DNA of 8,916 nt from a bacterium. Lineage in GTDB: Bacteria > Bacillota_I > Bacilli_A > RF39 > UBA660. A program made the translations under genes and the position numbers. The notes under the pieces are model-generated. The model ran no database searches, was not told where the DNA came from, and saw only the letters and a program-made list of their open reading frames with translations. The stretch covers positions 1 to 8,916 of the forward strand of contig RKAN01000001.1 of NCBI GenBank assembly GCA_014845975.1, written 5' to 3'. Shown here piece by piece: positions 1 to 5,954 of the stretch (within the stretch, counting starts at the first letter, position 1; every line of letters starts with the position of its first letter).

Positions 1-78
1 TACTCCATAGATGTAGCCAGGAAGCTGACCACTGATGATAATATATGTGTAACAACTGAGTATATGAATCATAAGTAA
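1..78 (+). CDS. C-terminal end of an unidentified protein (partial, cut by window edge)
   Basis: Frame 1 is open from the first base and ends at TAA (76-78), giving 25 residues that end in VTTEYMNHK. The other two plus frames contain stops. The stretch is about 36% G+C, higher than the neighbouring genes, and lies 53 bases before a terminator, as expected for a gene end converging on the glycan cluster. The tail faintly recalls the C-terminus of a tyrosine recombinase, but too little is visible to assign a family. The opposite strand is also open here (an ATG at 70-72) but lacks a clear ribosome binding site, so the plus-strand reading is preferred without certainty. Confidence 0.35.
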   Translation, partial: YSIDVARKLTTDDNICVTTEYMNHK

Positions 79-131
79 GAATTCCAGGATAGAGAATGTA
101 TAAAACTGCTAAGAAAGATAAAAAAGTTAAG

Positions 132-173
132 AAAAATAGTATTAAATCATATTTATCTAATACTATTTTTTTT
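132..173. terminator. Bidirectional intrinsic terminator between convergent genes
   Basis: A perfect 13-bp stem (132-144 with 158-170) encloses a 13-nt loop. The right arm runs into eight T's on the plus strand (166-173), and the reverse complement also ends in five T's. It can therefore stop the rightward gene ending at 78 and the leftward glycan cluster, whose last stop codon (TAG, 176-174) is immediately adjacent. The stem is AT-rich, with only one G-C pair per arm seen in its core, so efficiency rests on stem length and the U-tract. Confidence 0.8.
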
Positions 174-1025
174 CTAATTTTTGTAAGAGTATTCACCAAG
201 TACTCCTTTCTTATAGTCCCTATAACCACGATACATATTTCTTACTTTACGAAATTTATCTTTTTCAAATAGAACAACATTCATTAATTGACCACGCAAT
301 CCTCGTTTTAGAAATTGTGTATAATCTGGAAAATAATCATTATACCATTTGCAAATATACAAAGTATTTCTAACAATATAATATCTTCTCAAATAATTAT
401 GATTACTACAAACAAAATCTCTTCTTAAATGATGCTTAATTTCTATATCGCCTAAATCATGTTTTAAATTTACATAATTTAAACGAATTACTTTAAATCC
501 GTGAACATTTAAATTCATACAATAATCAAAATCAATTCCATCAATAAATAATTCGTCATTATAGCCACCAATCTTTTTATAGGCTTTTAGGCTAATAATA
601 TTGCCAGATGTCATTACTTCTAATGGGTAATCAATATCCTCAGTTGGTTTTTTAGGATTTGTATTAATAACATGCCATGGAGTTACAAGACCTAAATCTT
701 TTTCCTTATAATTTTCAATAAACTGTATCATTTTTTCTACACTATTTTTAGCAAATCTACTATCTTGATCCATAGTAAGCAAATAGTCAAAATGATCTTT
801 TATGGCTCTAGTTGCACCTAAATTTAATGCTTTAGAAACCCCTAAATTTTTATGATTAAAAATATATTCAATTTTATCACTATCTGGTAATACATTTCTA
901 TTTTCTTTATCTGGAGTATTATCTATAACATATAATTTTTCTAAATACGATAAATAAGATTCTATATTTTTTTTAACTTCTTTATCTGGATTATAAAGAG
1001 TAACAATTCCTGCTAATTTAATCAT
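174..1025 (-). CDS. Family 2 glycosyltransferase, RfbF-like (probable rhamnosyltransferase)
   Basis: This 283-residue cytoplasmic enzyme has a single GT-A fold domain and is expected to transfer a sugar, probably rhamnose from dTDP-rhamnose, to a growing lipid-linked glycan. Visible features are the N-terminal nucleotide-binding strand AGIVTLYNP, the DNT after strand 2, the metal-binding DxD at Asp86-Gln-Asp88 in LLTMDQDS, and the acceptor-site stretch LFIDGIDFDYC (around 159-169). The downstream HDLGD (189-193) is typical of the RfbF-like rhamnosyltransferase group. I start it at the ATG at 1025, with GGAAAGG nine bases upstream, rather than at an in-frame TTG at 1043. It overlaps the stop of the preceding gene by 8 bases, suggesting translational coupling. 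It is the last gene of the cluster. The family is secure; the donor sugar is inferred. Confidence 0.85.
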   Translation of the reverse strand: MIKLAGIVTLYNPDKEVKKNIESYLSYLEKLYVIDNTPDKENRNVLPDSDKIEYIFNHKNLGVSKALNLGATRAIKDHFDYLLTMDQDSRFAKNSVEKMIQFIENYKEKDLGLVTPWHVINTNPKKPTEDIDYPLEVMTSGNIISLKAYKKIGGYNDELFIDGIDFDYCMNLNVHGFKVIRLNYVNLKHDLGDIEIKHHLRRDFVCSNHNYLRRYYIVRNTLYICKWYNDYFPDYTQFLKRGLRGQLMNVVLFEKDKFRKVRNMYRGYRDYKKGVLGEYSYKN

Positions 1026-3207
1026 TATTTTTTGCCTTTCCAATTATTTTTTTTATACCTTTTGGTAATTTAATCTTTGAAATAATTCTCCATTTTAATG
1101 TACTAAATACCCATTCATAATTAGAATATGATACATTAGGTACATACTTTTGAGAATCCTTAATCATCATTTTAGCCTTTTCTAAATTTATTGCTTTAGG
1201 CTTTGTATTCTTATATAATTGATCATATTCAGATGCCATTTCTTTTGTTGTTTTAATTTTGTACTTATTGATACTTTTAATTATTTGATTATATTCTGTA
1301 GGATTATTAAATATCTCATTTATTTTATCAATATAGTCTTTATAATTATCCGAATATTCTATTGTCCATCCTAGATTATTTTTTAAAATTCTATCGCCAA
1401 CAGCCCCTATATTAATTCCTAAAACAGGAACGCCAGCAGAAACACATTCTGTTAATGTATAAGAATATGTTTCTGGACATATAGAAAATAAACATACCAA
1501 TTTTATATTATTTTTTGACAATAAATCGCTAAGTTCATCACGCTTATATGGACCATGATCAATATAATTTTTATTATTTTTCTTATGGAAATCGTCAATT
1601 ATTCCAAACAAATGAATTTTAATTTTTCCAAGTTTTCCTTTTGAAAGCATATCACAAACAATATTTCTACCTTTATGAATACCAATAGCTCCAACAAATG
1701 CAATATTGTATTGTTTATCATTGTCAATATTTAATTTGGAAGTTTTATGTTGAATATCAATACCATGTTCAATTACATTACATTCTATATCATATGTTTT
1801 TTTAATCTCTTCTTTTGTATTTTGTGATGGAGAAATTATATAATCTACTGTTTCAAACAATTTATTAAAACAAAGATGCCAATTTTCTATCATATTGGCG
1901 TTCATATACATTGTACATTTTAAACAATCGCCACACATTTCATTTGAAGGTTTATCACAATATCTTTGATTTTTATACAATTTATTGATAATTGGACAAA
2001 CAGAATAATAATCATGAACAGAAAAAATAGAAGAAATATTTTTTTCTTTAATAACGTCAATAACATCAAAATAATGATACTTCATATGATGAATATGTAT
2101 TAAATCTATACCATAATTATCTATTATTTCAGTTAACATATTTTTATAATCCTCATTATAAAATTCATATTTCTTGAAATTTTGAATACCACTAAATTTT
2201 GTAATAGCAACACTATCCTTATAATAAGAATATAACTTATAAATTCCATCTTCAAACGTAAAAACATGAAAATTATATTTGTCTCTTAAGTTTTTGATTA
2301 AATCATAAGCATGTAATGTTGTACCACCATTATTATTTAAAACGTCTTTAAAATCATGTATCAAATAAAGAATATTTGATCTTTTTTCTATATTACCTAA
2401 AGCCAATTGAATATTTTCGCCAATATAGCTTATCGGTTTTGATAAACACCAATCTTGTAACTTATCTTTATAAAATTTATATCTTTTCAAAAGAACTTCT
2501 TCCCCATTTTTCATAAGTTCAAGCTTAGCACTCGAAAATGACTGAGATTCTTTATGATATATATATGTATCATCGCATAACAAATGAGAATAACCTAAGT
2601 CAAAGCATCTAAAACAAAAGTCATTTTCTTCCCCATATCCTTTTTTAAATGCAACATCATCAAAATAACCAACTTTATTTAATACACTTCTCTTTATGTA
2701 TAAACAAAATCCATGTCCAGTTGGTAATTCTGGATAATCACGATAAGAACATTTTTCTACAATTTTTGCCATTTCATCTAAACTTACACCTTCTGGAAGT
2801 TCGTTTTTTTCAAATATTTTTGGAACAGATGCTAGGGTAGCATTATTGGAAAGAGGTGTTACAGTTGCAACCATTTCTCTACTATAAGCACATTTATGCA
2901 TCTTCTTTAGCCAATTACTAGTAACTTCTGTATCACTATTTAATAAGACAACATCATTCTTAGAATATCGCATTCCTCTATTAACAGTACCCACAAACCC
3001 TAAATTTTGTTCATTTTCTAAAAATTCTATAAAATCATATTTATTAGCATATTTTTTTAACAATTTTGAAACTCTTTCATCTGTACTTTTATCATTGATT
3101 AAAATTAATTTATTATTTTTAAATTCAGTATAATTAATAACTGAATCTATACAAGGCTTTAGGCAATCATATGCATTATAAATAGGAATAATAACATCAC
3201 ATTTCAT
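1018..3207 (-). CDS. Bifunctional glycosyltransferase, GT2 domain fused to GT4 (GT-B) domain
   Basis: This 729-residue protein carries two transferase domains. Residues 1 to about 240 are a GT2 (GT-A) domain: VIIPIYNAYD at the start, NDKS (38-41), a DxD-type NSDTE (90-94), and the acceptor-base stretch GYGEENDF (190-197). Residues about 277-670 are a GT4-like GT-B domain with a Gly-rich NNNGGTT (291-297), SVHDYYSVCP (396-405) and the hallmark E-x7-E (Glu579 to Glu587) in CPETYSYTLTE. A Cys cluster (404, 417, 425, 428, 431) sits inside the GT4 half and resembles a metal site. The protein probably adds two successive sugars to a surface glycan in the cytoplasm. The start at 3207 is chosen because AGGAGG lies six bases upstream; an upstream in-frame TTG (3285) would overlap the permease. 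Only one base separates it from the permease stop. Family assignment is firm; sugars are unknown. Confidence 0.85.
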   Translation of the reverse strand: MKCDVIIPIYNAYDCLKPCIDSVINYTEFKNNKLILINDKSTDERVSKLLKKYANKYDFIEFLENEQNLGFVGTVNRGMRYSKNDVVLLNSDTEVTSNWLKKMHKCAYSREMVATVTPLSNNATLASVPKIFEKNELPEGVSLDEMAKIVEKCSYRDYPELPTGHGFCLYIKRSVLNKVGYFDDVAFKKGYGEENDFCFRCFDLGYSHLLCDDTYIYHKESQSFSSAKLELMKNGEEVLLKRYKFYKDKLQDWCLSKPISYIGENIQLALGNIEKRSNILYLIHDFKDVLNNNGGTTLHAYDLIKNLRDKYNFHVFTFEDGIYKLYSYYKDSVAITKFSGIQNFKKYEFYNEDYKNMLTEIIDNYGIDLIHIHHMKYHYFDVIDVIKEKNISSIFSVHDYYSVCPIINKLYKNQRYCDKPSNEMCGDCLKCTMYMNANMIENWHLCFNKLFETVDYIISPSQNTKEEIKKTYDIECNVIEHGIDIQHKTSKLNIDNDKQYNIAFVGAIGIHKGRNIVCDMLSKGKLGKIKIHLFGIIDDFHKKNNKNYIDHGPYKRDELSDLLSKNNIKLVCLFSICPETYSYTLTECVSAGVPVLGINIGAVGDRILKNNLGWTIEYSDNYKDYIDKINEIFNNPTEYNQIIKSINKYKIKTTKEMASEYDQLYKNTKPKAINLEKAKMMIKDSQKYVPNVSYSNYEWVFSTLKWRIISKIKLPKGIKKIIGKAKNND

Positions 3208-3208
3208 A

Positions 3209-3976
3209 TTAAACCTCCTCAGCAAATCCTTTTTCAAGTTTTCTAAACACCTTAATGCCAACAAAGAATAGGATAATACTTGCAATTAAAACTAAAATCA
3301 AAGCCTTTAAATCTGGCATCACTTGATAATATAATGAATCTCTATACCCATTTATCAATACACCTAGCGGATTTAAATTGAATATCCATTTTAATTTTGC
3401 TGGGAATAAATCTGAAGAATATAAAATAGGTGTTGCATAAAATAACATTGAAACAAAGAAATTAATAATGTATTCTGCATCTCTTATATAAACGTTGATA
3501 GCACTGGTAATAAAAACAATCCCAAGTGTTAATATATATTGAATAATTGCTATAAATGGTAAAAATAGTACATATGAACTAAATCCAACACCCGTTATTA
3601 TCAAAAAAACAAATATAATAATACAAGAAATACAAAAGTTAATAAGTCCACTTGTAACAATAGAAATAGGCAATATTTCTCGTGGAAAATAAACTTTTTT
3701 AATAATCCCTTCATTGGCTATAATTGTATATGTTCCTTGTGAAATACTTGTAGTAAAAAAAGTCCAAGGTAATATTCCTACAATTATAAATAAAATATAA
3801 TTATCGGGTCCATCTTTTAAAATGAAAGGGAAAACTATGGCATATACTAAAACCATCAAAAGAGGGTTTACAAACGACCATAGTACACCTAAAAAGGATC
3901 CTTTATACTTTCCTCTAATTTCTTTTTTTATGTTACTTTTTAATAATTCACGATAATTGTATAAATTTTTAAACAT
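3209..3976 (-). CDS. ABC-2 type polysaccharide exporter permease (Wzm/TagG/RgpC family)
   Basis: This 255-residue integral membrane subunit pairs with the ATPase encoded just upstream to move a lipid-linked glycan across the cytoplasmic membrane. It has a short amphipathic cytoplasmic N-terminus with the family-typical KKEIRGKYKGSFLGVLW (17-33). Six hydrophobic segments follow, at about 29-53, 60-85, 104-130, 134-162, 168-188 and 223-243. The conserved ATPILY (181-186) and NLNPL (200-204) occur before the last helix. Length is normal for the family. The start at 3976 is preferred over an ATG six codons earlier (3994) because GGTAGGTGA stands at good distance from it. This start lies 8 bases after the ATPase stop, so coupling is likely. 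Whether the cargo is teichoic acid, polyrhamnose or capsule cannot be read from the permease. Confidence 0.9.
   Translation of the reverse strand: MFKNLYNYRELLKSNIKKEIRGKYKGSFLGVLWSFVNPLLMVLVYAIVFPFILKDGPDNYILFIIVGILPWTFFTTSISQGTYTIIANEGIIKKVYFPREILPISIVTSGLINFCISCIIIFVFLIITGVGFSSYVLFLPFIAIIQYILTLGIVFITSAINVYIRDAEYIINFFVSMLFYATPILYSSDLFPAKLKWIFNLNPLGVLINGYRDSLYYQVMPDLKALILVLIASIILFFVGIKVFRKLEKGFAEEV
3214..3219 (-). promoter_or_regulatory. Ribosome binding site fixing the GT2-GT4 start
   Basis: The minus strand reads AGGAGG, then six bases, then ATG at 3207. The site lies within the last codons of the permease (Glu-Glu-Val-stop), so ribosomes ending the permease are placed directly on the next start. 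Confidence 0.85.
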
Positions 3977-3980
3977 TCTT

Positions 3981-3989
3981 TCACCTACC
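3981..3989 (-). promoter_or_regulatory. Ribosome binding site deciding the permease start
   Basis: Minus strand GGTAGGTGA, four bases before ATG at 3976, closely matches the anti-Shine-Dalgarno complement. It includes the TAG stop of the ATPase gene (3987-3985). The alternative ATG at 3994 has no comparable site. Confidence 0.7.
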
Positions 3990-4710
3990 CACATATTTTT
4001 AAATATTCATCTGTTACTTCTTTAGTGTTACCATCCATTCTTATTTTTCCATCATAAATCCAAATAGCACGATCACACAAATTTTTTACTGATTCTAAAC
4101 TATGAGATACAATAACAATTGTTTTTTTACTATTTTTTAATTCATGTAATTTTTGAAAACATTTTTCTTGAAAATGTTGATCACCAACTGCTAATATTTC
4201 GTCAATCAAAAGAATTTCAGCATCTACATTAATAGCAACAGAAAAAGCAAGTCGCATATACATTCCAGATGAATAAGTACGAACCGGATTATCAATAAAT
4301 TCCCCTAATTCTGAAAAAGCAATAATATCATCAATTCTACTATCAATTTCTTTTTTTGTTAAACCAAATATAGAAGCATTAAAATAAATATTTTCTCTAC
4401 CTGTAAAATCAGGATGAAAGCCTGCTCCTAATTCTAGTAATGAAGTTAATTTTCCATGTGTAATTACCTTCCCAGAAGTAGGATAAATAATCTTTGTCAT
4501 CAATTTTAACAAAGTTGATTTACCACTACCATTTGTCCCAATTAAGGCAACAGTCTCACCTTTTTTTATTTTAATACTAATATCTTCTAAAACAGTTCTA
4601 ACTTCAGAACTTTTTTTATTCCAAAAAACTAATTTTTCTTTTAGCGTACTTGCTTTATCGTAGTATATTTTAAATTTTTTTGTTACATTTTTTACCTCAA
4701 TGGCATCCAT
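3985..4710 (-). CDS. ABC transporter ATPase for surface polysaccharide export (Wzt/TagH/RgpD type)
   Basis: This 241-residue nucleotide-binding subunit powers glycan export by the adjacent permease. All core motifs are present: Walker A GTNGSGKST (58-66), the family-specific ELGAGFHPDFTGRENIY (93-109) where other ABC proteins have the Q-loop, signature YSSGM (146-150), Walker B ILLIDE (166-171), D-loop AVGD (174-177) and switch His203 in VSHS. The N-terminal insert LKEKLVFW before the core is typical of the Wzt/TagH group. The protein ends soon after the core, so it lacks the C-terminal glycan-binding domain found in some Wzt proteins; chain length would have to be controlled without it. GGAGG lies seven bases before the ATG. 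It is the first of four tightly packed genes and has its own candidate promoter. Confidence 0.93.
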   Translation of the reverse strand: MDAIEVKNVTKKFKIYYDKASTLKEKLVFWNKKSSEVRTVLEDISIKIKKGETVALIGTNGSGKSTLLKLMTKIIYPTSGKVITHGKLTSLLELGAGFHPDFTGRENIYFNASIFGLTKKEIDSRIDDIIAFSELGEFIDNPVRTYSSGMYMRLAFSVAINVDAEILLIDEILAVGDQHFQEKCFQKLHELKNSKKTIVIVSHSLESVKNLCDRAIWIYDGKIRMDGNTKEVTDEYLKICG

Positions 4711-4733
4711 ATGTTTACCTCCAATACCATAAA

Positions 4734-4742
4734 ATTATATCA
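4734..4742 (-). promoter_or_regulatory. Extended -10 promoter for the ABC/glycosyltransferase genes
   Basis: The minus strand reads TGATATAAT, a consensus TGn-TATAAT extended -10, and no good -35 is seen at 16-18 bp. The predicted start of transcription is near 4727, giving a leader of about 17 nt with the GGAGG at 4722-4718. It would allow the ATPase and downstream genes to be expressed separately from the glycosyltransferase upstream. Confidence 0.5.
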
Positions 4743-4764
4743 TATATTTTATAACAATACTAGT

Positions 4765-4805
4765 AAACTCTATTGATAAGAATACTAATAAACAAAATAG
4801 AGTTT
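4765..4805. repeat. Inverted repeat between glycosyltransferase and ABC ATPase genes
   Basis: Perfect 10-bp arms AAACTCTATT (4765-4774) and AATAGAGTTT (4796-4805) are separated by 21 bases. On the minus strand the structure lies directly after the TGA stop (4808-4806) and upstream of the -10 element. No U-tract follows on that strand, so it is a poor intrinsic terminator. It may be a weak terminator, an RNA 3'-end stabiliser, or an operator at about -38 to -78 of the downstream promoter. Confidence 0.5.
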
Positions 4806-5645
4806 TCAATAAAACAGATGATAAATTACTATATTAATTTTATTTGTCAATTTTAATAGAAATAATTCAATCCAATTTGCATGATTATAATATTTTTGAA
4901 AATATATTTGACTTTTCTTTAATTCCTTATATTTATTTATTTTGTTAATATTTTTGTCAATTGTAACGGAATGATTATGAAAAACCTCAACGGTAGTATT
5001 GATTTTTATCTTTTTCTTTATTTGCTGTATTTTTTTAGAAATAACATTTTCTTCATAATATAAAAATATATTTTCATCAAAATAGCCACATTTTTTTAAA
5101 TAGTTCGAATTTATAAGAAAGAAACATCCAGATACAGCCTCTACCTCTACTACATTATTCTTATAAATATCATCTTTATAAAACAATAACTTTGGTCTTA
5201 AAATTTTATGAATAACAACAAGATTTAATAAAATATCGTCAACTGGAGTAGGAACTTTCCAACCACGATTAAATCCTTCATGTTCTTTAATAATCGGAGC
5301 TACGATGGCTGTTTCATCATCAAATGTATTAATTAGTGTTTTTAAATCATTTTCGCTATATATAACTACATCTGGATTGCTCACAATAATATAGCAATCT
5401 CCAAATTTTGATTGTGCATACTTACACCCAAAATTAATTCCAGCCCCATATCCTTTATTTTCTTTGTTTTTTATTACTGTTAAATTATCAATCGATATTT
5501 TATTCAACATTGAAAATGAATCATCAGTGGAATAATTATCCACTACAAGAATATGATCAATGCAATTATAATTTTTTATATTATTTAATAACTTTTCAGT
5601 AGTATGGTAATCATTATAATTGATAATTAAAAATATACTTTTCAT
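4806..5645 (-). CDS. Family 2 glycosyltransferase
   Basis: This 279-residue GT-A fold enzyme is predicted to be cytoplasmic and to add one sugar to the exported glycan. Evidence is the N-terminal strand IFLIINYNDY, the VVDNYSTDDS (34-43) nucleotide-binding turn, NKGYGAGINFG (63-73), the DxD-equivalent SNPDVV (89-94), VSGCFFLI (171-178), and the acceptor-site FDENIFLYYEEN (189-200). These resemble the WbbL-like rhamnosyltransferase subgroup, but the sugar is not certain. The C-terminal 70 residues are Lys/Asn/Ile-rich and show no second domain. The start is the ATG at 5645, with GGTGAG seven bases upstream and an extended -10 just before it. The gene is first in the leftward cluster, separated from the ATPase gene by 95 bases with an inverted repeat and a second promoter. 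Confidence 0.85.
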   Translation of the reverse strand: MKSIFLIINYNDYHTTEKLLNNIKNYNCIDHILVVDNYSTDDSFSMLNKISIDNLTVIKNKENKGYGAGINFGCKYAQSKFGDCYIIVSNPDVVIYSENDLKTLINTFDDETAIVAPIIKEHEGFNRGWKVPTPVDDILLNLVVIHKILRPKLLFYKDDIYKNNVVEVEAVSGCFFLINSNYLKKCGYFDENIFLYYEENVISKKIQQIKKKIKINTTVEVFHNHSVTIDKNINKINKYKELKKSQIYFQKYYNHANWIELFLLKLTNKINIVIYHLFY

Positions 5646-5664
5646 AAGTTAGCTCACCATTATC

Positions 5665-5673
5665 ATTATAACA
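5665..5673 (-). promoter_or_regulatory. Extended -10 promoter for the leftward glycan cluster
   Basis: Minus strand TGTTATAAT matches the TGn-TATAAT consensus and follows a run of nine T's. No convincing -35 is present. The start of transcription would fall near 5658, giving a leader of only about 13 nt that begins at the GGTGAG ribosome binding site. Confidence 0.45.
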
Positions 5674-5763
5674 AAAAAAAAGCAGGTAATCTAGTCCATT
5701 TATTTAGTCAAAATATTCAAATGTAACATAATTTTATAATTATTTTAAACAATATATCAAAAC

Positions 5764-5789
5764 AAAAAAGTCTTGAATTCCAAGACTTT
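5764..5789 (-). terminator. Intrinsic terminator, minus strand (orphan, probably of a tRNA gene)
   Basis: A perfect 9-bp stem AAAGTCTTG/CAAGACTTT (5767-5775 with 5781-5789) has a 5-nt loop and is followed on the minus strand by six T's. The next gene to the right runs the other way, so no complete minus-strand gene is available for it to end. It begins 10 bases after the CCA of the tRNA remnant, the usual spacing for a tRNA terminator, which explains its presence. Confidence 0.75.
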
Positions 5790-5799
5790 AAATTCTAAA

Positions 5800-5816
5800 T
5801 GGTCGGGAAAACAGGA
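5800..5816 (-). other. tRNA 3'-end remnant, probable attachment site of an integrated element
   Basis: Minus strand TCCTGTTTTCCCGACCA reads as the last part of a tRNA: the 3' half of the T-arm (CCTGT), a 7-nt acceptor strand (TTTCCCG), discriminator A and CCA. From memory of Bacillota tRNAs this fits tRNA-Pro best, whose ends are CGGGAAG and CTTCCCGACCA. Upstream of the T-arm half the match stops (TTTGT instead of TTCGAAT), and no D-arm or anticodon arm is present, so only a fragment remains. Elements that integrate at tRNA 3' ends leave exactly such a fragment plus the original terminator at one end. The intact tRNA should lie beyond the right edge. Confidence 0.65.
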
Positions 5817-5847
5817 CAAATTAGTAAAATAATTGATAATTCATAAC

Positions 5848-5870
5848 CTACTAGAAATAGTAGTTTTTTT
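5848..5870 (+). terminator. Intrinsic terminator, plus strand, upstream of the helix-turn-helix gene
   Basis: CTACTA (5848-5853), GAAA tetraloop (5854-5857), TAGTAG (5858-5863), then seven T's (5864-5870). The stem is short but closed by a stable GNRA loop. No plus-strand gene precedes it in the integrated state. It could end transcripts crossing the joined ends of an excised circle, or act as an attenuator for the following gene. Confidence 0.55.
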
Positions 5871-5885
5871 GTAGTTCATTACTAC
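5871..5885 (+). repeat. Small hairpin able to compete with the preceding terminator
   Basis: GTAGT (5871-5875), loop TCATT, ACTAC (5881-5885). Its right arm extended by one base (ACTACT, 5881-5886) is also complementary to AGTAGT (5859-5864) in the preceding terminator stem, so two mutually exclusive foldings exist. Confidence 0.35.
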
Positions 5886-5920
5886 TCGTTTCTATATAAA
5901 ACGCTCAAATTTAAAATTTT

Positions 5921-5940
5921 TAAGGGCTAAATAAGGGCTA
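5921..5940 (+). repeat. Tandem 9-bp direct repeat TAAGGGCTA
   Basis: Two identical copies, 5921-5929 and 5932-5940, have an 11-bp period (about one helical turn) and end one base before the ribosome binding site of the next gene. G/C-containing repeats stand out in this AT-rich spacer. They could bind a repressor, a replication initiator or recombinase arm-binding domains; the sequence does not decide between these. Confidence 0.55.
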
Positions 5941-5954
5941 GAAAGGAGTAAATT

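Larger units (their letters stand above)
5646..5954. other. Signal-rich intergenic region spanning a probable chromosome/element boundary
   Basis: This 309-base divergent gap contains no credible gene. From left to right it holds an extended -10 for the leftward glycan cluster (5665-5673), an AT-rich stretch in which I see nothing (about 5687-5763), a minus-strand terminator (5764-5789), a tRNA 3'-end remnant (5800-5816), a plus-strand terminator (5848-5870), a small hairpin (5871-5885), a weak TATAAA-like box (5895-5900) without a good -35, and a tandem 9-bp repeat (5921-5940) running up to the ribosome binding site of the next gene. Confidence 0.7.

Noticed and set aside
1026..1043. Six-residue longer N-terminus for the last glycosyltransferase
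   Set aside because: It needs a TTG start; the ATG at 1025 has a GGAAAGG at suitable distance and begins at the conserved first strand.
2649..2840. Plus-strand 63-residue open frame
   Set aside because: Antisense to the GT2-GT4 gene, without a ribosome binding site and with composition expected of a reverse-strand shadow.
3208..3285. Longer N-terminus for the GT2-GT4 protein
   Set aside because: It would start at TTG inside the permease gene, and the added residues precede the normal GT2 strand; the ATG at 3207 has a perfect AGGAGG.
5800..5880. A complete tRNA gene
   Set aside because: Only the 3' T-arm half, acceptor strand and CCA are present; no D-arm or anticodon arm can be found further right on the minus strand.
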